Below, in pieces: positions 45,578 to 57,700 of a stretch of DNA of 64,000 nucleotides. Source of the DNA: Theropithecus gelada (lineage: Eukaryota; Chordata; Mammalia; Primates; Cercopithecidae); the NCBI RefSeq assembly GCF_003255815.1, contig NC_037668.1, positions 90,499,972 to 90,563,971 on the forward strand. The letters are read 5' to 3'. Made by a program: the position numbers and the translations under genes. Position 1 is the first letter of the stretch. Every line of letters begins with the position of its first letter. The notes under the pieces are model-generated. The model saw nothing but the letters and a program-made list of their open reading frames with translations. It had not been told where the DNA came from and did not search any database.

Positions 45578-46742
45578 CTAGTCCCCTCAATTTTTTATAC
45601 TTCTCAGCCAGTTATCAAGTCATGTCCATTTTACCTCTTAAGCATCACATGAATTTATCCACTTCTTTCAGCCTTCACTGACCTCTCCTTGTCCAGGCCT
45701 TTCTCATCTTTCATTTGTATTACTGCAAAGAATTCTAACTGGCTCCCTAACTCAAGTCTTGCTCCCTAAAATGGATGCATGTGTTTGCTGCCCAGCATCT
45801 ATTTCTGCTCCCTTTGGTAGCAGTACTCAAAATTTCCTTTGGAAAAACACCACTTTCCCTTTTCAACCATCTAATTTGGGTGAGATTTAACCTCACCCTC
45901 AGTTCCAAGAGTGGGTTCTGGTTAGCTTGGGTACTTAGTGAATTCCTGTTGATTTCCTCCTGAATTAGTAAATTCACTAACTCACTTAGTGAATTTATCT
46001 ATTCCCTTCACCATCCTTATTATTTTAGGCCAATGAGATCCCATGAAATATTTGTTGGGGGCTTCTGGGAGGAAGTTTCTCCCTCCAGGAGAGGCATGAA
46101 CAAAGAAATATGGAAAGCTGCTGCACCCATCTTGGGATCAAGAGGGTAGCCAACCTTAAGATGAAGTAGACCATGCAAAAGTCAAACAAGAGAAATGGAA
46201 AGACGTCATGACATTGTTCATTCTACCTCTGAACTTACAGTTATATAAACCAAGAAACTCAATTGTTAAAGCCACTTTCAGTTAGGTTTTTTTATAATTT
46301 ATAACCAAAAACATCCTAACTGTACTCTCTTTTAAATCATTTTCCATTGTGAATTCAAAACTGATCATGTCATTTCCACTTCGAAGAGAGGTAGATAGCA
46401 AATTGCTAGACTATGATGAAGAGCCCAGAGAAATACCTTATAATATCATGAAGATAATGGCACCTGTAAAGCATTTAGAACAGTACTTGTCACATCAGTA
46501 AGTAAGCAGTTAGAATAAGGCATGGCATTCAATAAACACTTGACCAAATCTTATTCTCAGTTTTAAACATTACAAAGACTTGCCTGTGCCCTTAAGATAA
46601 AGTCTGAAAAAAACCTGGCCTATGACTCTGACTCCCTTCATGGTGACAAGATGACTGGCAAGAGTTTCTAGGACGTTTGCTAAACTTGGAGTTTGTCTAC
46701 CACTTTAGACTCTCACTTTGCTATTTCTTTACTTTGTATTTT
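45578..46742. other. Nested ancient repeats, no gene
   Basis: Text at 45640-45770 ('ttgtattactgcaaagaatt') and 46565-46640 ('gcccttaagataaagtctga') belongs to one old repeat. A second old element (about 45775-46320) interrupts it. MIR-like text is at 46420-46540 ('gtaaagcatttagaacagta'). Confidence 0.45.
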
Positions 46743-46924
46743 TTTTTCTTTTTTCTTCTTTTGAGACGGAGTTTCACTGTTGTCACCCAGGCTGAAATGC
46801 AATGGTGCGATCTCGGCTCACTGCAACCTCTGCCATCTGGGTTCAAGCAATTCTCCTGCCTCAGCCTCCCAAGTAGCTGGAATTACAGGTGCCCACCACC
46901 ACGCCCAACTAATTTTTGTGTGTA

Positions 46925-46977
<53 letters not shown>

Positions 46978-47097
46978 TTCCAGCAGAGATGGAGTTTTAC
47001 CATGTTGGCCAGGCTGGTCTCAAACTCCTGACCTCAGGTGATCCACCTGTCTCAACCTCCCAAGTGCTGGGATTACAGGCATGACCCACTGTGTCCA
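46743..47097 (-). mobile_element. AluS, minus strand, with (TG)n(TA)n in the linker
   Basis: The inverted Alu is split in its middle A-rich linker by a dinucleotide microsatellite at about 46916-46970. The flanks are 'ttctttactttgtatt' and 'ttctttattttgtatt'. Confidence 0.94.
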
Positions 47098-47603
47098 GTC
47101 TTCTTTATTTTGTATTCTGTTTCCTTTTCTCTTTATGGAGCTAACTTCTAACTTCTATTTTTCCTTTGGTTAAAATATCACTTTCTCAAGTACAGTTTCC
47201 CTAATCTTACAATTTAGGTTATCCTCTCCTGCTATACAATCCCGTAATTACCTTTTGTAATACAAAAGATGTTACAATGTGATAGCTTGCATTTGTAATT
47301 ATTTGCTTAGAATCTGCCTTCCTTTTTAAGAATATATACTCCCTGGGGCCTGGGCTTCCTATCATACTTGCAGCTATATTCCCAGAGTCCAGCACAGGTC
47401 TGAGACCAAATGAATAAAAGATCAAGAATGAACATGGAGCTCAGAATCATAGTGGAAGCAAAAAGCATATTTTAAGAAGGAATGAGTATTCTACAAGCCT
47501 AGTTTAAATGTCAACCTAGAGTTACCTGATGTTAAAAAAACTAAGTAATCAACCTGGGCAAGATGACAATACCTAACCTCTACAAAATTGTTTTGAAAAA
47601 CTT
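47098..47603. other. Unannotated stretch, no gene seen
   Basis: Old T-rich sequence. 'agaatatatactccctgggg' may be part of an ancient repeat. No coding signal. Confidence 0.4.
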
Positions 47604-47930
47604 GGCAAAGGAGACTATGGGATCATGGTGGACAGGAGGCAGGACTAGATTGTAGCTCCAGACAGAGCAGCATGCAGAGGCTTGGACTTTGAATTTTAGC
47701 TCCAGATTGACTGCAAGAACAAACCAGCAATCCTGAGAGTACCCACAGACTCTCTAAAAGAAGCAGACTGCTCCTGCAGGACCTGGGAGACACCCCAAAT
47801 ACTGTGAATGCCTCAACTGCAGAAGTGGGAAAGGGAGACCCTCCTCTCCTGAACACACCCCCCACCCCACTGCAGAAGCTGAAGATCTGTGTGCCGGAGA
47901 AGTTTCCACCCTATCTTTAGCCTCCTCAAA
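47604..47930 (+). other. L1 5' UTR remnant
   Basis: 'gggatcatggtggacaggag', 'gactagattgtagctccaga' and 'cagcatgcagaggcttggac' match the 5' region of L1PB-type elements. It stops abruptly near 47930, where ORF1-end sequence begins. Confidence 0.8.
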
Positions 47931-48131
47931 CAAAACAATTATCAGCCACGAATTTCGTATCCAGTTAAACTAAGCATCATATATGAAGGAAAGATACCGT
48001 CATTTTCAGACAAACAAATGCTGAGAGAATTCACCATTACCAAGCCATTACTACCAGAACTACCAAAAGGAGCTCTAAATTTTGAAACAAATCCTGGAAA
48101 CACATCAAAACAGAACCTCTTTAAAGCATAA
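47931..48131 (+). pseudogene. L1 ORF1 C-terminal remnant
   Basis: In frame from about 47937 to the TAA at 48129-48131. The residues include a 'SYPVKLS' and a 'DKQMLREF' segment, aligning with the C-terminal domain of L1 ORF1p. The coiled coil and RRM are missing, so it cannot make an RNA-binding trimer. Confidence 0.8.
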
Positions 48132-49239
48132 ATCACACAGGACCTATAAAACAAAAATACAAGTTAAAAAGCAAAAAACAAAAAACAAAGAAAACCAAAG
48201 TACACAGGTGACAAACAGCATGATGACGGTACCTCACATTTCAATGCTAACATTGACTGTAAATAGCCTAAATGCTCCATTTAAAAGATATAGAACCACA
48301 GAACGGAAAAGAAGTCACCAACCAACTATCTGCTGCCTTCAGGAGACTCACCTAACACATAAGGACTCACATAAGGTAAAGGGGTGGAGAAAAGCAATTC
48401 ATGCAAATGGATATCAAAAGTGAGCAGGAGTAGGTTTTTAATATATCAGCCAAGACAAACTTTAAAGCAACAACAGTTAAAAGAGATAAAGAAGGACCTT
48501 ATATAATGGTAAAAGGCCTTGTCCAACAGGAAAATATCACAATCCTAAACATATATGCACCTAACACTGGAGCTCCCAAAATTATAAAATAATTACTAAT
48601 AGACCTAAGAAATGAGATAGACAGCAACTCAATAATAGTGGGAGACTTCAATACTCCACTGACAGCACTAGACAGGTCATCAAGACAGAAAGTCAACAAA
48701 GAAACAATGGATTTAAACTATGTCTTGGAACAAATGGACTTAACAGACATAAACAGAACATTTCATCCAATAATCACAGAATACACATTCTATTCAACAG
48801 CACATAGAACTTTCTCCAAGATAGACCACATAATAGGCCTCAATACATTTAAGAAAATTGAAATTATATTAGGCACTCTCTCAGACCACAGTGGAATAAA
48901 ACTGGAGATCAACTGAACCTTCTATACCACGTAAATACATGGAAATTAAATAACCTGCTCCTGAATGAGCATTGGGTCAAAAATGAAATCAAGATGAAAA
49001 TTTAAAAATTCTTCAAACTAAATAACAATAATGATACAACCTATCAAAACCTCTGGGATCCAGCTAAGGTGGTGTTAAGAGGAAAGTTCATAGCCCTAAA
49101 TGCCTACATCAGACAGTCTGAAAGAGCACAAACAGATGATCTAAGGTCACACCTCAAGGAACAAGAAAAACAAGAACAAACCAAACCCAAACCCAGCAGA
49201 AAAAAGGAAGTAACCAAGATCAGAGCAGAACTAAATGAA

Positions 49240-49243
49240 ATTG

Positions 49244-49276
<33 letters not shown>

Positions 49277-49277
49277 A
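49240..49277 (+). repeat. (ACA)n microsatellite inside L1 ORF2
   Basis: About eleven ACA units follow 'gaaattgaa', where L1 ORF2 normally has a short glutamate/threonine-coding stretch. The expansion adds codons and accompanies a frame change. Confidence 0.9.
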
Positions 49278-51883
49278 CACAAAAGATAAATGAAACAGAA
49301 AGTTGGTTCTTTGAAAAGACAAATAAAATTGATAGACCATTAGCAAGATTAACTAAGAAAAGAAGAGAGAAAATCCAAATAACCTCACTAAGAAACAAAA
49401 CAGGAGATATTACAACTGACACCACTGAAGTACAAAAGATCATTCAAAACTACTATGAACACCTTTACGCACATAAACTAGAAAACCTGGAAGAGATGGA
49501 TAAATTCCTGGAAAAATATAACCCTCCTAGCTTAAATCAGGAAGAATTAGATACTCTGAATAAACCAATAACAAGCAGCGAGATTGAAATAGTAATTAAA
49601 AAATTACCAACAAAAGAAGTCCAGGACCAGAAGGATTCACAGCAGAATTCTACCAGACATTCAAAGAAAAATTGGTACCAATCCTTTTAACATTATTCCA
49701 CAAGATAAAGAAGGAACCCTCCCTAATTCATTCTATGAAGTCAGCATCACCCTAATACCAAAACCAGGAAAGGATACAACCAAAAAAGAAAACTACAGAC
49801 CAATATCCTTGATGAACATAGGTGCTAAAATAATTCTAGCTAACCGAATCCAACAATATATCAAAAAGATAATCCACCATGATCAAGTGGGTTTCATACC
49901 AGGGATGCAGGCATGGTTTAACATACATGAGTCAATAAATGTGATACACCACATAAACAGAATTAAAAACAAAAATCACATGATCATCTCAATAGATGCA
50001 GAAAAAGCATTAAACAAAATCCAATGTCGCTTTATAATTAAAACTCTCAGCAAAATTGGCATACAAGGGACATACCTTAATGTAATAAAAGCCATCTATG
50101 ACAAACCCACAGCCAACATAATAATGAATGGGCAAAGTTGAAAACATTCCCTCTGAGAATGGGAACAAGACAAGGATGCCCATTCTCACCACTCCTCTTC
50201 AATATAGTACTGGAAGTCCTAGCCAGAGCAATCAGACAAGAGAAAGAACAAAGAGCACCCAAATCGGTGAAAAGGAAGTCAAACTGTCACTGTTTGCTGA
50301 TGATACGATCGTTTACCTTGAGAACCCTAAGGACTCCTCCAGAAAGCCCCTAGAACTGATAAAAGAATTCAGCAAAGTTTCCAGATACAAGATTGATGTA
50401 CACAAATCAGTAGCTGTTCTATACACCAACAGCGAACAAGCTGAGAATCAAATAAAAAAATCAACTCCTTTTACAATAGCTGCAAACAAACAAACAAACA
50501 AAAATATATATATACACACACACACAGGAATATGCCTAATAAAGGAATCGAAAGACCTCTACAAGGAAAACTACAAAACACTGCTGAAAGAAATCATAGA
50601 CAACACAAACAAATGGAAACACATCCCATGCTCATGGATGGGTAGAATCAATATTGTCAAAACGACCATACAGCCAAAAGCAATCTACAAATTCAACACA
50701 ATCCCCATCAAAATACCACCATCATTCTTCACAGAGTTAGAAAAAACAATTCTAAAATTCATATGGAACCAAAAAAAGAGCCCCCATAGCCATAGCAAGA
50801 CTAAGCAAAAGGAATAAATCTGGAGGCATCACACTACCTGATTTCAAACCATACTATAAGGCCATAGTCACCAAAACAGTGTGGTACTGGTATAAAAATA
50901 GGTACATAGACCAATGGAAAAGACTAGAGAACCCAGAGATAAACCCAAATACTTACAGCCAACTGATACTCGACAAAGCAAACGAAATCATAAAGTGGGG
51001 AAAGAACACCCTTTTCAATAAATGGTGCTGGGATAATTGGCTAGCCACATGTAGGAGAATGAAACTGGATCCTCATTTCTCACTTTATACAAAAATCAAC
51101 TCAAGGTGGATTAAGGACTTAAACCTAAGACATGAAACTATAAAAATTCTACACAATACCATTGGAAAAATCCTTCTAGATATTGGCTTAGGCAAGGATT
51201 TCATGACCAAGAACTCAAAATCAAATACAATAAAAACAAAGATAAATAGCTGGGATCTAATTAATCTAAAGAGCTTTTGCACTGCAAAAGCAACAGTTAG
51301 CATAGTAAACAGACAACCCACAGAGTGGGAGAAAATCTTCAAAATCTATACCTGACAAAGGACTAATATCCAGAACCTACAATGAACTCAAACAAATCAA
51401 TAAGAAAAAAACAATCCCATCAAAAAGTGTACTAAGGACAAGAATAGACAATTCTCGAAAGAAGATATACAAATGGCCAACAAACATATGAAAAAGTGCT
51501 CAACATCACTAATGATCAGGGAAATCCAAATCAAAACCACAATGCGATACTACCTCACTCTTGCAAGAATGTCCATAATCAAAAAATTAAAAAATAGTAG
51601 ATGTTGGCATGGATGCTGTGAACAGGGAACACTTCTACACTGCTTGTAGGAATGTAAACTAGTACAGCCACTATAGAAAACAGTGTGGAAATTCCTTAAA
51701 GAACTAAAAGTAGAACTACCATTTGATCCGGTAATCCCACTACTGGGTATCAACCCAGAGAAAAATAAGTCATTATTCGAAAAAGATACTTGCACACACG
51801 TTTATAGCAGCACAATTCACAAGTCACAAAATCGTGGAACCAAACTAATTGCCCATCAATCAATGAGTGGATAAGGAAGCTAT

Positions 51884-52017
51884 GGTGTGTGTGTGTGTAT
51901 ACATATATATATGATGGAAAAAATATATATATTATATATATGATGGAATATATACATTACATATGATGGAAAATATATGTTATATATGATGGAATATATA
52001 TATGATGGAATACTACT
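51884..52017 (+). repeat. Tandem 'gatggaatatata' expansion at the L1 ORF2 end
   Basis: (TG)n and (TA)n lead into about five imperfect copies of a unit containing 'tatatgatggaa' (51912, 51942, 51965, 51989, 52005). A single 'gatggaatactactcagcc' is the normal L1 text and closes the array. Confidence 0.88.
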
Positions 52018-52403
52018 CAGCCATAAAAAAGAATGAATTGACAGTATTTACAGTGATTGGGATGAGACTGGAGACTATTATTCTAAGTGAAGTAACTCAG
52101 GAATGGAAAACGAAACATCATAAGTTCTCACTGATATGTGAGAGTTAAGCTATGAGGACACAAAGGCATAATAAGAATGATACAATGGACTTTGGGCATT
52201 TGAGGGGAAGAGTGTGAAGGGGGTGAGGGATAAAAAAAACTACAAATATGGTGCAGTGTGTACTGCTCGGGTGATGGGGTGCACTGAAATCTTACAAATC
52301 ACCACTAAAGAACTTATTCATGTAACCAAATACCACCTGCACCCCAGTAACTTAAGGAAAAAATTAAAAAATAAAAAAAAATGAATAAATAATTTTAAAA
52401 AAT

Positions 52404-52585
52404 TGGCCAGGTATGGTGGTGTATGCCTGTGGTCCCAGCTACTTAGGAGGCTGAGGCAGGAGGATGACTTGAGCCCAGGAGATCAATGCCACAGTGAGCC
52501 ATGTTTGTGCCACTGCACTCCAGCCTGGGCAACAGAATGCATTTCTGTCTAATAAATACATAAGTAAATAAATAAATAAATCTAA
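52404..52585 (+). mobile_element. Alu monomer (FLAM-like) with (TAAA)n tail
   Basis: 'ggccaggtatggtggtgtat' is followed directly by 'gtcccagctacttaggagg' and 'gagcccaggagatcaatgcc'. One arm only. It lies against the L1 tail. Confidence 0.82.
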
Positions 52586-54117
52586 GTATCGTGGGTTAAA
52601 TTCCACTTTAAGTAGGACTAAGAGAGGAGATGTGACTCTGAGAGCCCAAATGTTATGTCTTTCAAGTCTATTTTTTTCATAAGTCAATTTTTGACTACCC
52701 TTTCTTTACTTATTGTGTCCTGTGAACTCTTTCATGTCCATACCCATTCATTGTCTATAATCTTGGCACTTTCTTATTCATTAATTCAACTAATATTTAT
52801 TCACTATCACCTTTATGCATTTCTATAGATGCTAGAGATAGGATGAATAAAAGTATGGCAAAAACAGCAATTACTTTTGTGCCAATCTAATATGATTTTA
52901 TAAGAAATTTATAATTTTGTTAGAGAATAGATGTATGAACAAAGAAATTATAATACAAACATTGTGATAAGTGCAGGAAGTAGGAAATAGTGATTACTGC
53001 TTTCTTCAAACATAAGGTATTGTTAGTCAGGAGTCTTTCAGTTGTAAGTGCCAGAAACCCAATTCCAAACACCCTAAGCAGAAAATGAAATCTACTGGCT
53101 CACGTCCCTAGGAATTCCAGGAATAGAATTGTGCTAAGGGAATCAGATAATGTTGCTGAGTCTTCATATCTTTTTCTGGGTTTATTTCTTGCTTTTGGGA
53201 CCTTGCTTTTTTCTTCTGAAGATGGACTCTGAAGTGAATTCTACAGTGCACTACCCAGATGCCTCTTTTAGAATCGAAGCACTGGTTTCCTTCAGGTTTT
53301 GGGAGTGTTGGCTGCCGATGGCTCATAGTTGAGTCTCTTTCTGAGACAAAGGGAGGTGTCTCACTCAAGTTTATCCCTCCTCCCTCAGAACACCTTGAAT
53401 CCAAAGACTGATCAATGAGGGACACAAAGGGCTGGCCTCTTGCTTTGATTCAAGATGTACCTAAAAGGCCATCCAGCTTAGAGTTACCCATGGGATCAAT
53501 TCAAGAATCTGAGGAACTTGCCATCTGACTCTTGGCAGAACTGTTTTGTGGAAAAGAGAGTTGAGTTTATTTTATTTATTTTTTATTCTGGAGATACAGG
53601 GATGAAATGGAGAGAAGTAAAGAAGAGAAAATATGAAGTGAAACCAAACTACTGTCCCAACTGGTGAAACACTAAGCACCTTCTCCTGTGACTCCTCTCT
53701 GGAACCCTGCAGACTTTTATTAAGTACTTGGCTACAAGCGGGTTTTTTGTGAAACCAGTGGAAGAGTCTGTCCTTCCCCTCTGAACTGGCCTAGGATGGG
53801 GTGGAACTGCAGAGCACAGGCATATTTAGGAGTTTAGAGACATAATTCTCAGGAAATAAGTTCTAGAACTTTGCAGAAGCAGTAGGTAGGGCTATGAACC
53901 CTATACATTGTAAGGTTTAACTGGCAAACATCTGGATGTATCTGTCACAACAACTAATGTCTTAGAGAATAAGGTATAGCTTCACCAAACATTTGAGAAA
54001 CTAGTAGTAAAAGTAATCGATGCTAATAAATGACATTATAATAAAATGAAGGCAAAGTGCCACAGGAACAGAAAGGCCTTGAACAGCTAACCGATATATT
54101 AAAGAACAAATAGATTT
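52586..54117. other. Old sequence with a MADE1 half and ancient-repeat scraps
   Basis: 52790-52990 is an ancient repeat scrap that holds the MADE1 half. 53020-53470 resembles an old repeat family ('ttgtaagtgccagaaaccca'). Antisense frame 53108-53425 (105 residues) lies inside it and has no motif. 53470-54117 is unassigned. Confidence 0.45.
52855..52890 (+). mobile_element. Half of a MADE1 (mariner MITE)
   Basis: 'ggcaaaaacagcaattactt' continuing 'ttgtgccaatctaa' is the right half of the 80-base palindromic MADE1 element, with three or four changes. The left half is absent. Confidence 0.8.
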
Positions 54118-54250
54118 GCCTGGCTGGTGCTGTGTATCTGTAGTCCAAGCTACTTGGGAGGCTGAAGCAGGAAGATCACTTTGAACCCAGGAGTTCAAAT
54201 CTAGCCTGGACGACATAGAGAGATCCTATCTCTAAAATAAAAAAAAGAAA
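54118..54250 (+). mobile_element. Alu monomer (FLAM-like)
   Basis: 'gcctggctggtgctgtgtat' to 'gagagatcctatctctaaaa', one arm with an A-rich tail. Diverged. Confidence 0.8.
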
Positions 54251-54471
54251 GAAAAGTTAAATTTGTATAAGTCATTACTAGGCTTTATTATAATACAGAG
54301 AAAAACTGAGGGAAGGATTAGACAGGTCTAAAGCTATTAAAAAGAAATGAGATAGCAAGAAAAACTGGAAGTTCATTGTCTGTGAAACATTTAAAAAATA
54401 AATTATTTTCATCCATCCAGCGTGATGAATAAAAATAATTGACATTCTAGGCTCTAATTAAAACATTTCCA

Positions 54472-54770
54472 GACCAGGTGTGGTGGCCCACGCCTATAAT
54501 CCCAGCACTTTGGGAGGACAAGGCAGGCGAATGAGTCAGGAGTTTGAGGCCAGCCTGGGCAATATGGTGAAACCCCGTCTCTACTAAAAATTTAAAAAAT
54601 TAGCTGGGCATGGGGGCACATACCTGTAATTTCAGCTACTTAGGAGGCTGAGGCGAGAGGATTACTTGAACCCAGGAGGCAGAGGTTTCAGTGAGCTGAG
54701 ATTGCGCCACTGCACACCAGCCTAGGTGACAGAGTGAGACTTTGTCTCAAAACAAAACAAAACAAAACCC
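54472..54770 (+). mobile_element. AluS
   Basis: Full-length Alu with a CAAAA tail. The flanks are 'aaaacatttcc' and 'aaaagtgtttcc'. Confidence 0.92.
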
Positions 54771-55477
54771 AAAAGTGTTTCCTCCTGTTTTATTAATTAA
54801 AAACAAAGAAACAAAACCATAGCTGAGGAGGTTTCTCAGCTCAGAGGTTGACTGAGGAGGTTTCTCTGCAAGTGTGTTTACAACTGTGAATGGTAAATCC
54901 TACCAGAAGAAAGGCAAATAAATTAGATAACTCCTGGAAAGCACTCTGCCTCATTCTTCAGGAGTTTTTGATGATGTGACTTAATATATAAAAAAGCACA
55001 GATCTGAACTCAAAATAAAATAGCAAATTAAGAGAGCCATCTACTGGCAACTCATTGAAATCTGTTTAATTTGTTAGGTTTCTATGCCCAATATTCTCTC
55101 TAGGGTCAACTTTCTAGACATATTTAATCTGCCCAACCTTCATGTTATACTTTGCATGAAGGAGGATATCTTTAATATAAGCTACAATTTGTAACACAGA
55201 TACCCAGGTTTAGGAATTATTCTTTGAAATTTAGCCAACTTGACTATTACGCTAAGAATGATGATGACAGTATATGTGATGTTTAGTAAAGTGATCCTAA
55301 TAAAAGCCAACAATGTATGTCCAGCACTGGTCCATGTACTTTACTTGTATTGATTCTTATAATCTTTGCAAGAACCTTATAAAGGAGGTACTATTATTAT
55401 TTTCATTTTGCAGATAAGGAAACTGAGCATGGAGAAGTTAGCTATCTTGCCCAAAGTCCAACAGCTAATAAGATTTT
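54771..55477. other. Old sequence with an inverted MIR
   Basis: An imperfect duplication of 'gaggaggtttctc' lies at 54826 and 54854. An inverted MIR occupies about 55290-55470 ('tattattttcattttgcaga', 'aaggaaactgagcatggaga'). No gene is seen. Confidence 0.6.
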
Positions 55478-56445
55478 CCCTTAAGATCGGACACAAGACA
55501 TAGATATTGTTCTTGCCACTTCTATTCAACATTGTTCTAGAGGTTCTAATCAGGGCAATTAGTTAAGAAAAAGAAATAAAACACATCCAGATTGGAAAGG
55601 AGAAAAGCGAAATTATCTGTTTACAGATGACATCACATATACAGAAAGTAAATCCTAGGTAATCCACAAAAAAGGTTTAGAGTTTATAAATTAGTGTACT
55701 CAAGGTGGTATGATACAAGATCAATATGCAACAATCAGTTGTTTTTTATATTTACTAGGAACAAGTAATTTGAAAATGAAATTAAGAAAACAGTTTCATC
55801 TACAATAGCATCAAAAAGAATAAAATACTTAGGAATAACTTTAACACAAGAAATGCAAGATTTCTACACAAAACATAAAAAAATCATTGAAAGAAATTAG
55901 AGGTTTAAATAAATAGAAAGGCATCTATGTTCATGGATTGGAAGACTTGATACTGTTAAGATGTCAATACTCTTGAAATTGAGCTACAGATTCAGTGTAA
56001 TTCCTATGAAAATTCTGGCTGACTTTTTTTTTTTTTTTTTTACAGAAATTAACAAGATTACTCTAAACTTCATAAGGAAATGCAAGAGACCCAGAAGAGT
56101 CAAACAATGTTGAAAAAGAACAAAGTTGGAGGACTCACATTTTCCAATTTCAAAACCTACAGCAAAGTTATAGTAGTCAAGACAGTATTGTGCTGGCATA
56201 AGGCTAGACATATATATCAACGGAATAGAATTGCAGGTTCAGAAATACATCCATAACTTATGGGCAACTGATTTTCAACAAACATGCCAATGCAATTTAG
56301 TGGAGCAAATATAATCTTTTCGACAAATGACACTGGGACAACTGAATATCCATTTGCACAAGAATGAACTCTTACCTCATAGCATGTATCAATGGAACTC
56401 AAAATGGATCATAGACCTAATTATAAGAGCTAAAACTATACTTTT
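55478..56445 (+). mobile_element. Older L1 (L1M) ORF2 fragment
   Basis: 'ttcttgccacttctattcaa' and 'gaggttctaatcagggcaat' begin in the reverse transcriptase region; 'tacttaggaataactttaac', 'catggattggaagacttga' and 'gtggagcaaatataatcttt' continue it. Many stops. A T18 run at 56022-56040 interrupts it. Both ends are missing. Confidence 0.85.
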
Positions 56446-56694
56446 TTTAATCTTTCACCTTGTCTAAAATATACTTTTATAATAACAAATTGGGAAATAC
56501 GGTTAAACTTACGGTTTTCTGTTATTGAATGTCATCAAATTGATGAATAACAAATTGATTGAATATCAAAGTTGACTGAGCTCAACTGTTATTAAGTACT
56601 ATTGCTTGTGTCTGTGTATCCTGTTGATAGGCTGGCAATGTTTGGATAAGTAATAAAAGAAAGACATACATAATTTATAAATTATTGCATACTA
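56446..56694. other. AT-rich unannotated stretch
   Basis: Overlapping copies of 'aacaaattgatt'-like text near 56530-56570. Nothing else is recognised. Confidence 0.4.
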
Positions 56695-57115
56695 TATTAG
56701 TTTGCTAGGGCTGCCATAACAAAGTACCACAAACTGAGTGGCTTAAACAACAGAAATTTATTATCTCATAATTTTAGAGGCCAGAAGTCCATGATCAAGG
56801 CATTGATAAGGCCATGCTCCCTCTGAAGGAGCTAGAAAAGATCTGTTTCATGCTTCTACTGGAAAGTATAATTCCGATCGTCACATAGAGTTATCCCTGC
56901 ATGGTTTGTCTCTGTGTTCAAATTTCCCCTTTTAATAAGGACAGCAGTCATATAGGATTAGCAGTTCACCCTATTCTTATGTTATCTCACTTTACCTTAA
57001 CTAATGATATCTGCAGTGATTCTGTTTCCAAATAATGTCATATTCTGAGTTACTGGGGTTTAGGATTTCAACATGTAAATTTTAGGAGCAGGGGACACAA
57101 TTCAACTCATCACAC
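56695..57115 (-). mobile_element. MLT1-type MaLR LTR, minus strand
   Basis: 'tattagtttgctagggctgc', 'gtaccacaaactgagtggct', 'acagaaatttattatctcat' and a final 'caactcatcaca' follow the inverted MLT1 order. Solo and diverged. Confidence 0.82.
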
Positions 57116-57129
57116 ATGCTTATTCCATA

Positions 57130-57530
57130 GGATTCGTTTTCTTCCCTTAATTTCAACAAAATAATTAAATGTTATTATAATCAATATTTTTACACAAATT
57201 GTATTTTATTGTAAAATGGCCTGAGGAATTAAAAAATAAAAAAAGTTATAAAATTTGCATAAATGTTATAAAAATATAAGTTAAAATAAATGTAAAATAT
57301 AACAATTATTTTTGTATTTTAAGAAGTTATTTTTCTTCTGAAATTGTTAATTTCATTTATTAAAATTTAAAGCAAAATTTTTTATTAACAAAATAAAAAT
57401 TATTCAAGTAAAATAAAAATGTATTTAATATTTTGAAAATATTTAATTGTATTTAATTTCAATTTTATTTAACTAGTTAAATATTTTTATAAAGATAAAA
57501 CTATTTGCACTGTTAATGTGCAATGCTTGT
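57130..57530. other. Extreme AT-rich tract
   Basis: About 400 bases, nearly all A and T, rich in AAAATAAA, TTATAAAA and ATTTAAT words with few G or C. No repeat body is recognised. It could be decayed L1 or a scaffold-attachment-like sequence. Confidence 0.75.
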
Positions 57531-57700
57531 CTTGTTGCCAATGTAAAGAATTGTTAAACTACTTCATGAATTACTATGTTTAGATCTACATACATGTATA
57601 TATGTACATTTAAGAGCAATATGTAATGTTTAATATTGCAAAATCTTTCTTTTCCACTATATTATTTATTTTGCATAACAGGTTACTCCAACTCTTAGTG

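Larger units (their letters stand above)
48220..52148 (+). pseudogene. L1 ORF2 pseudogene (endonuclease, reverse transcriptase, Cys region)
   Basis: About 3.9 kb, close to the full ORF2 length. The endonuclease part (48220-48916) keeps 'MGDFNTPL' and 'LSDHSGIKLEI'. The reverse transcriptase part keeps the 'FADD' catalytic motif at 50293-50304 in a 229-codon open run (50128-50817), preceded by 'RQGCPFSPLLFN' in another frame. Premature stops occur near 48421, 48589, 48914 and 49003. Frame shifts occur at the (ACA)n near 49247, near 49626, near 50140, after 50817 and after 51355. The terminal TAA is at 52146-52148. Not functional. Confidence 0.93.
47604..52380 (+). mobile_element. Dead L1 (L1PB/L1MA age), near full length, most of ORF1 deleted
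   Basis: L1 is an autonomous retrotransposon that encodes an RNA-binding ORF1 protein and an endonuclease/reverse transcriptase ORF2 protein. Here about 320 bases of 5' UTR join directly to the last 65 codons or so of ORF1, so about 1 kb is missing. ORF2 follows at almost full length but with stops and frameshifts. A normal L1 3' UTR ends near 52375 in an A-rich tail. Base composition on the plus strand is A-rich, as usual for L1. No clean target duplication was found. Confidence 0.95.

Noticed and set aside
47604..52380. Active L1 candidate
   Set aside because: ORF1 is mostly deleted and ORF2 has several stops and frameshifts.
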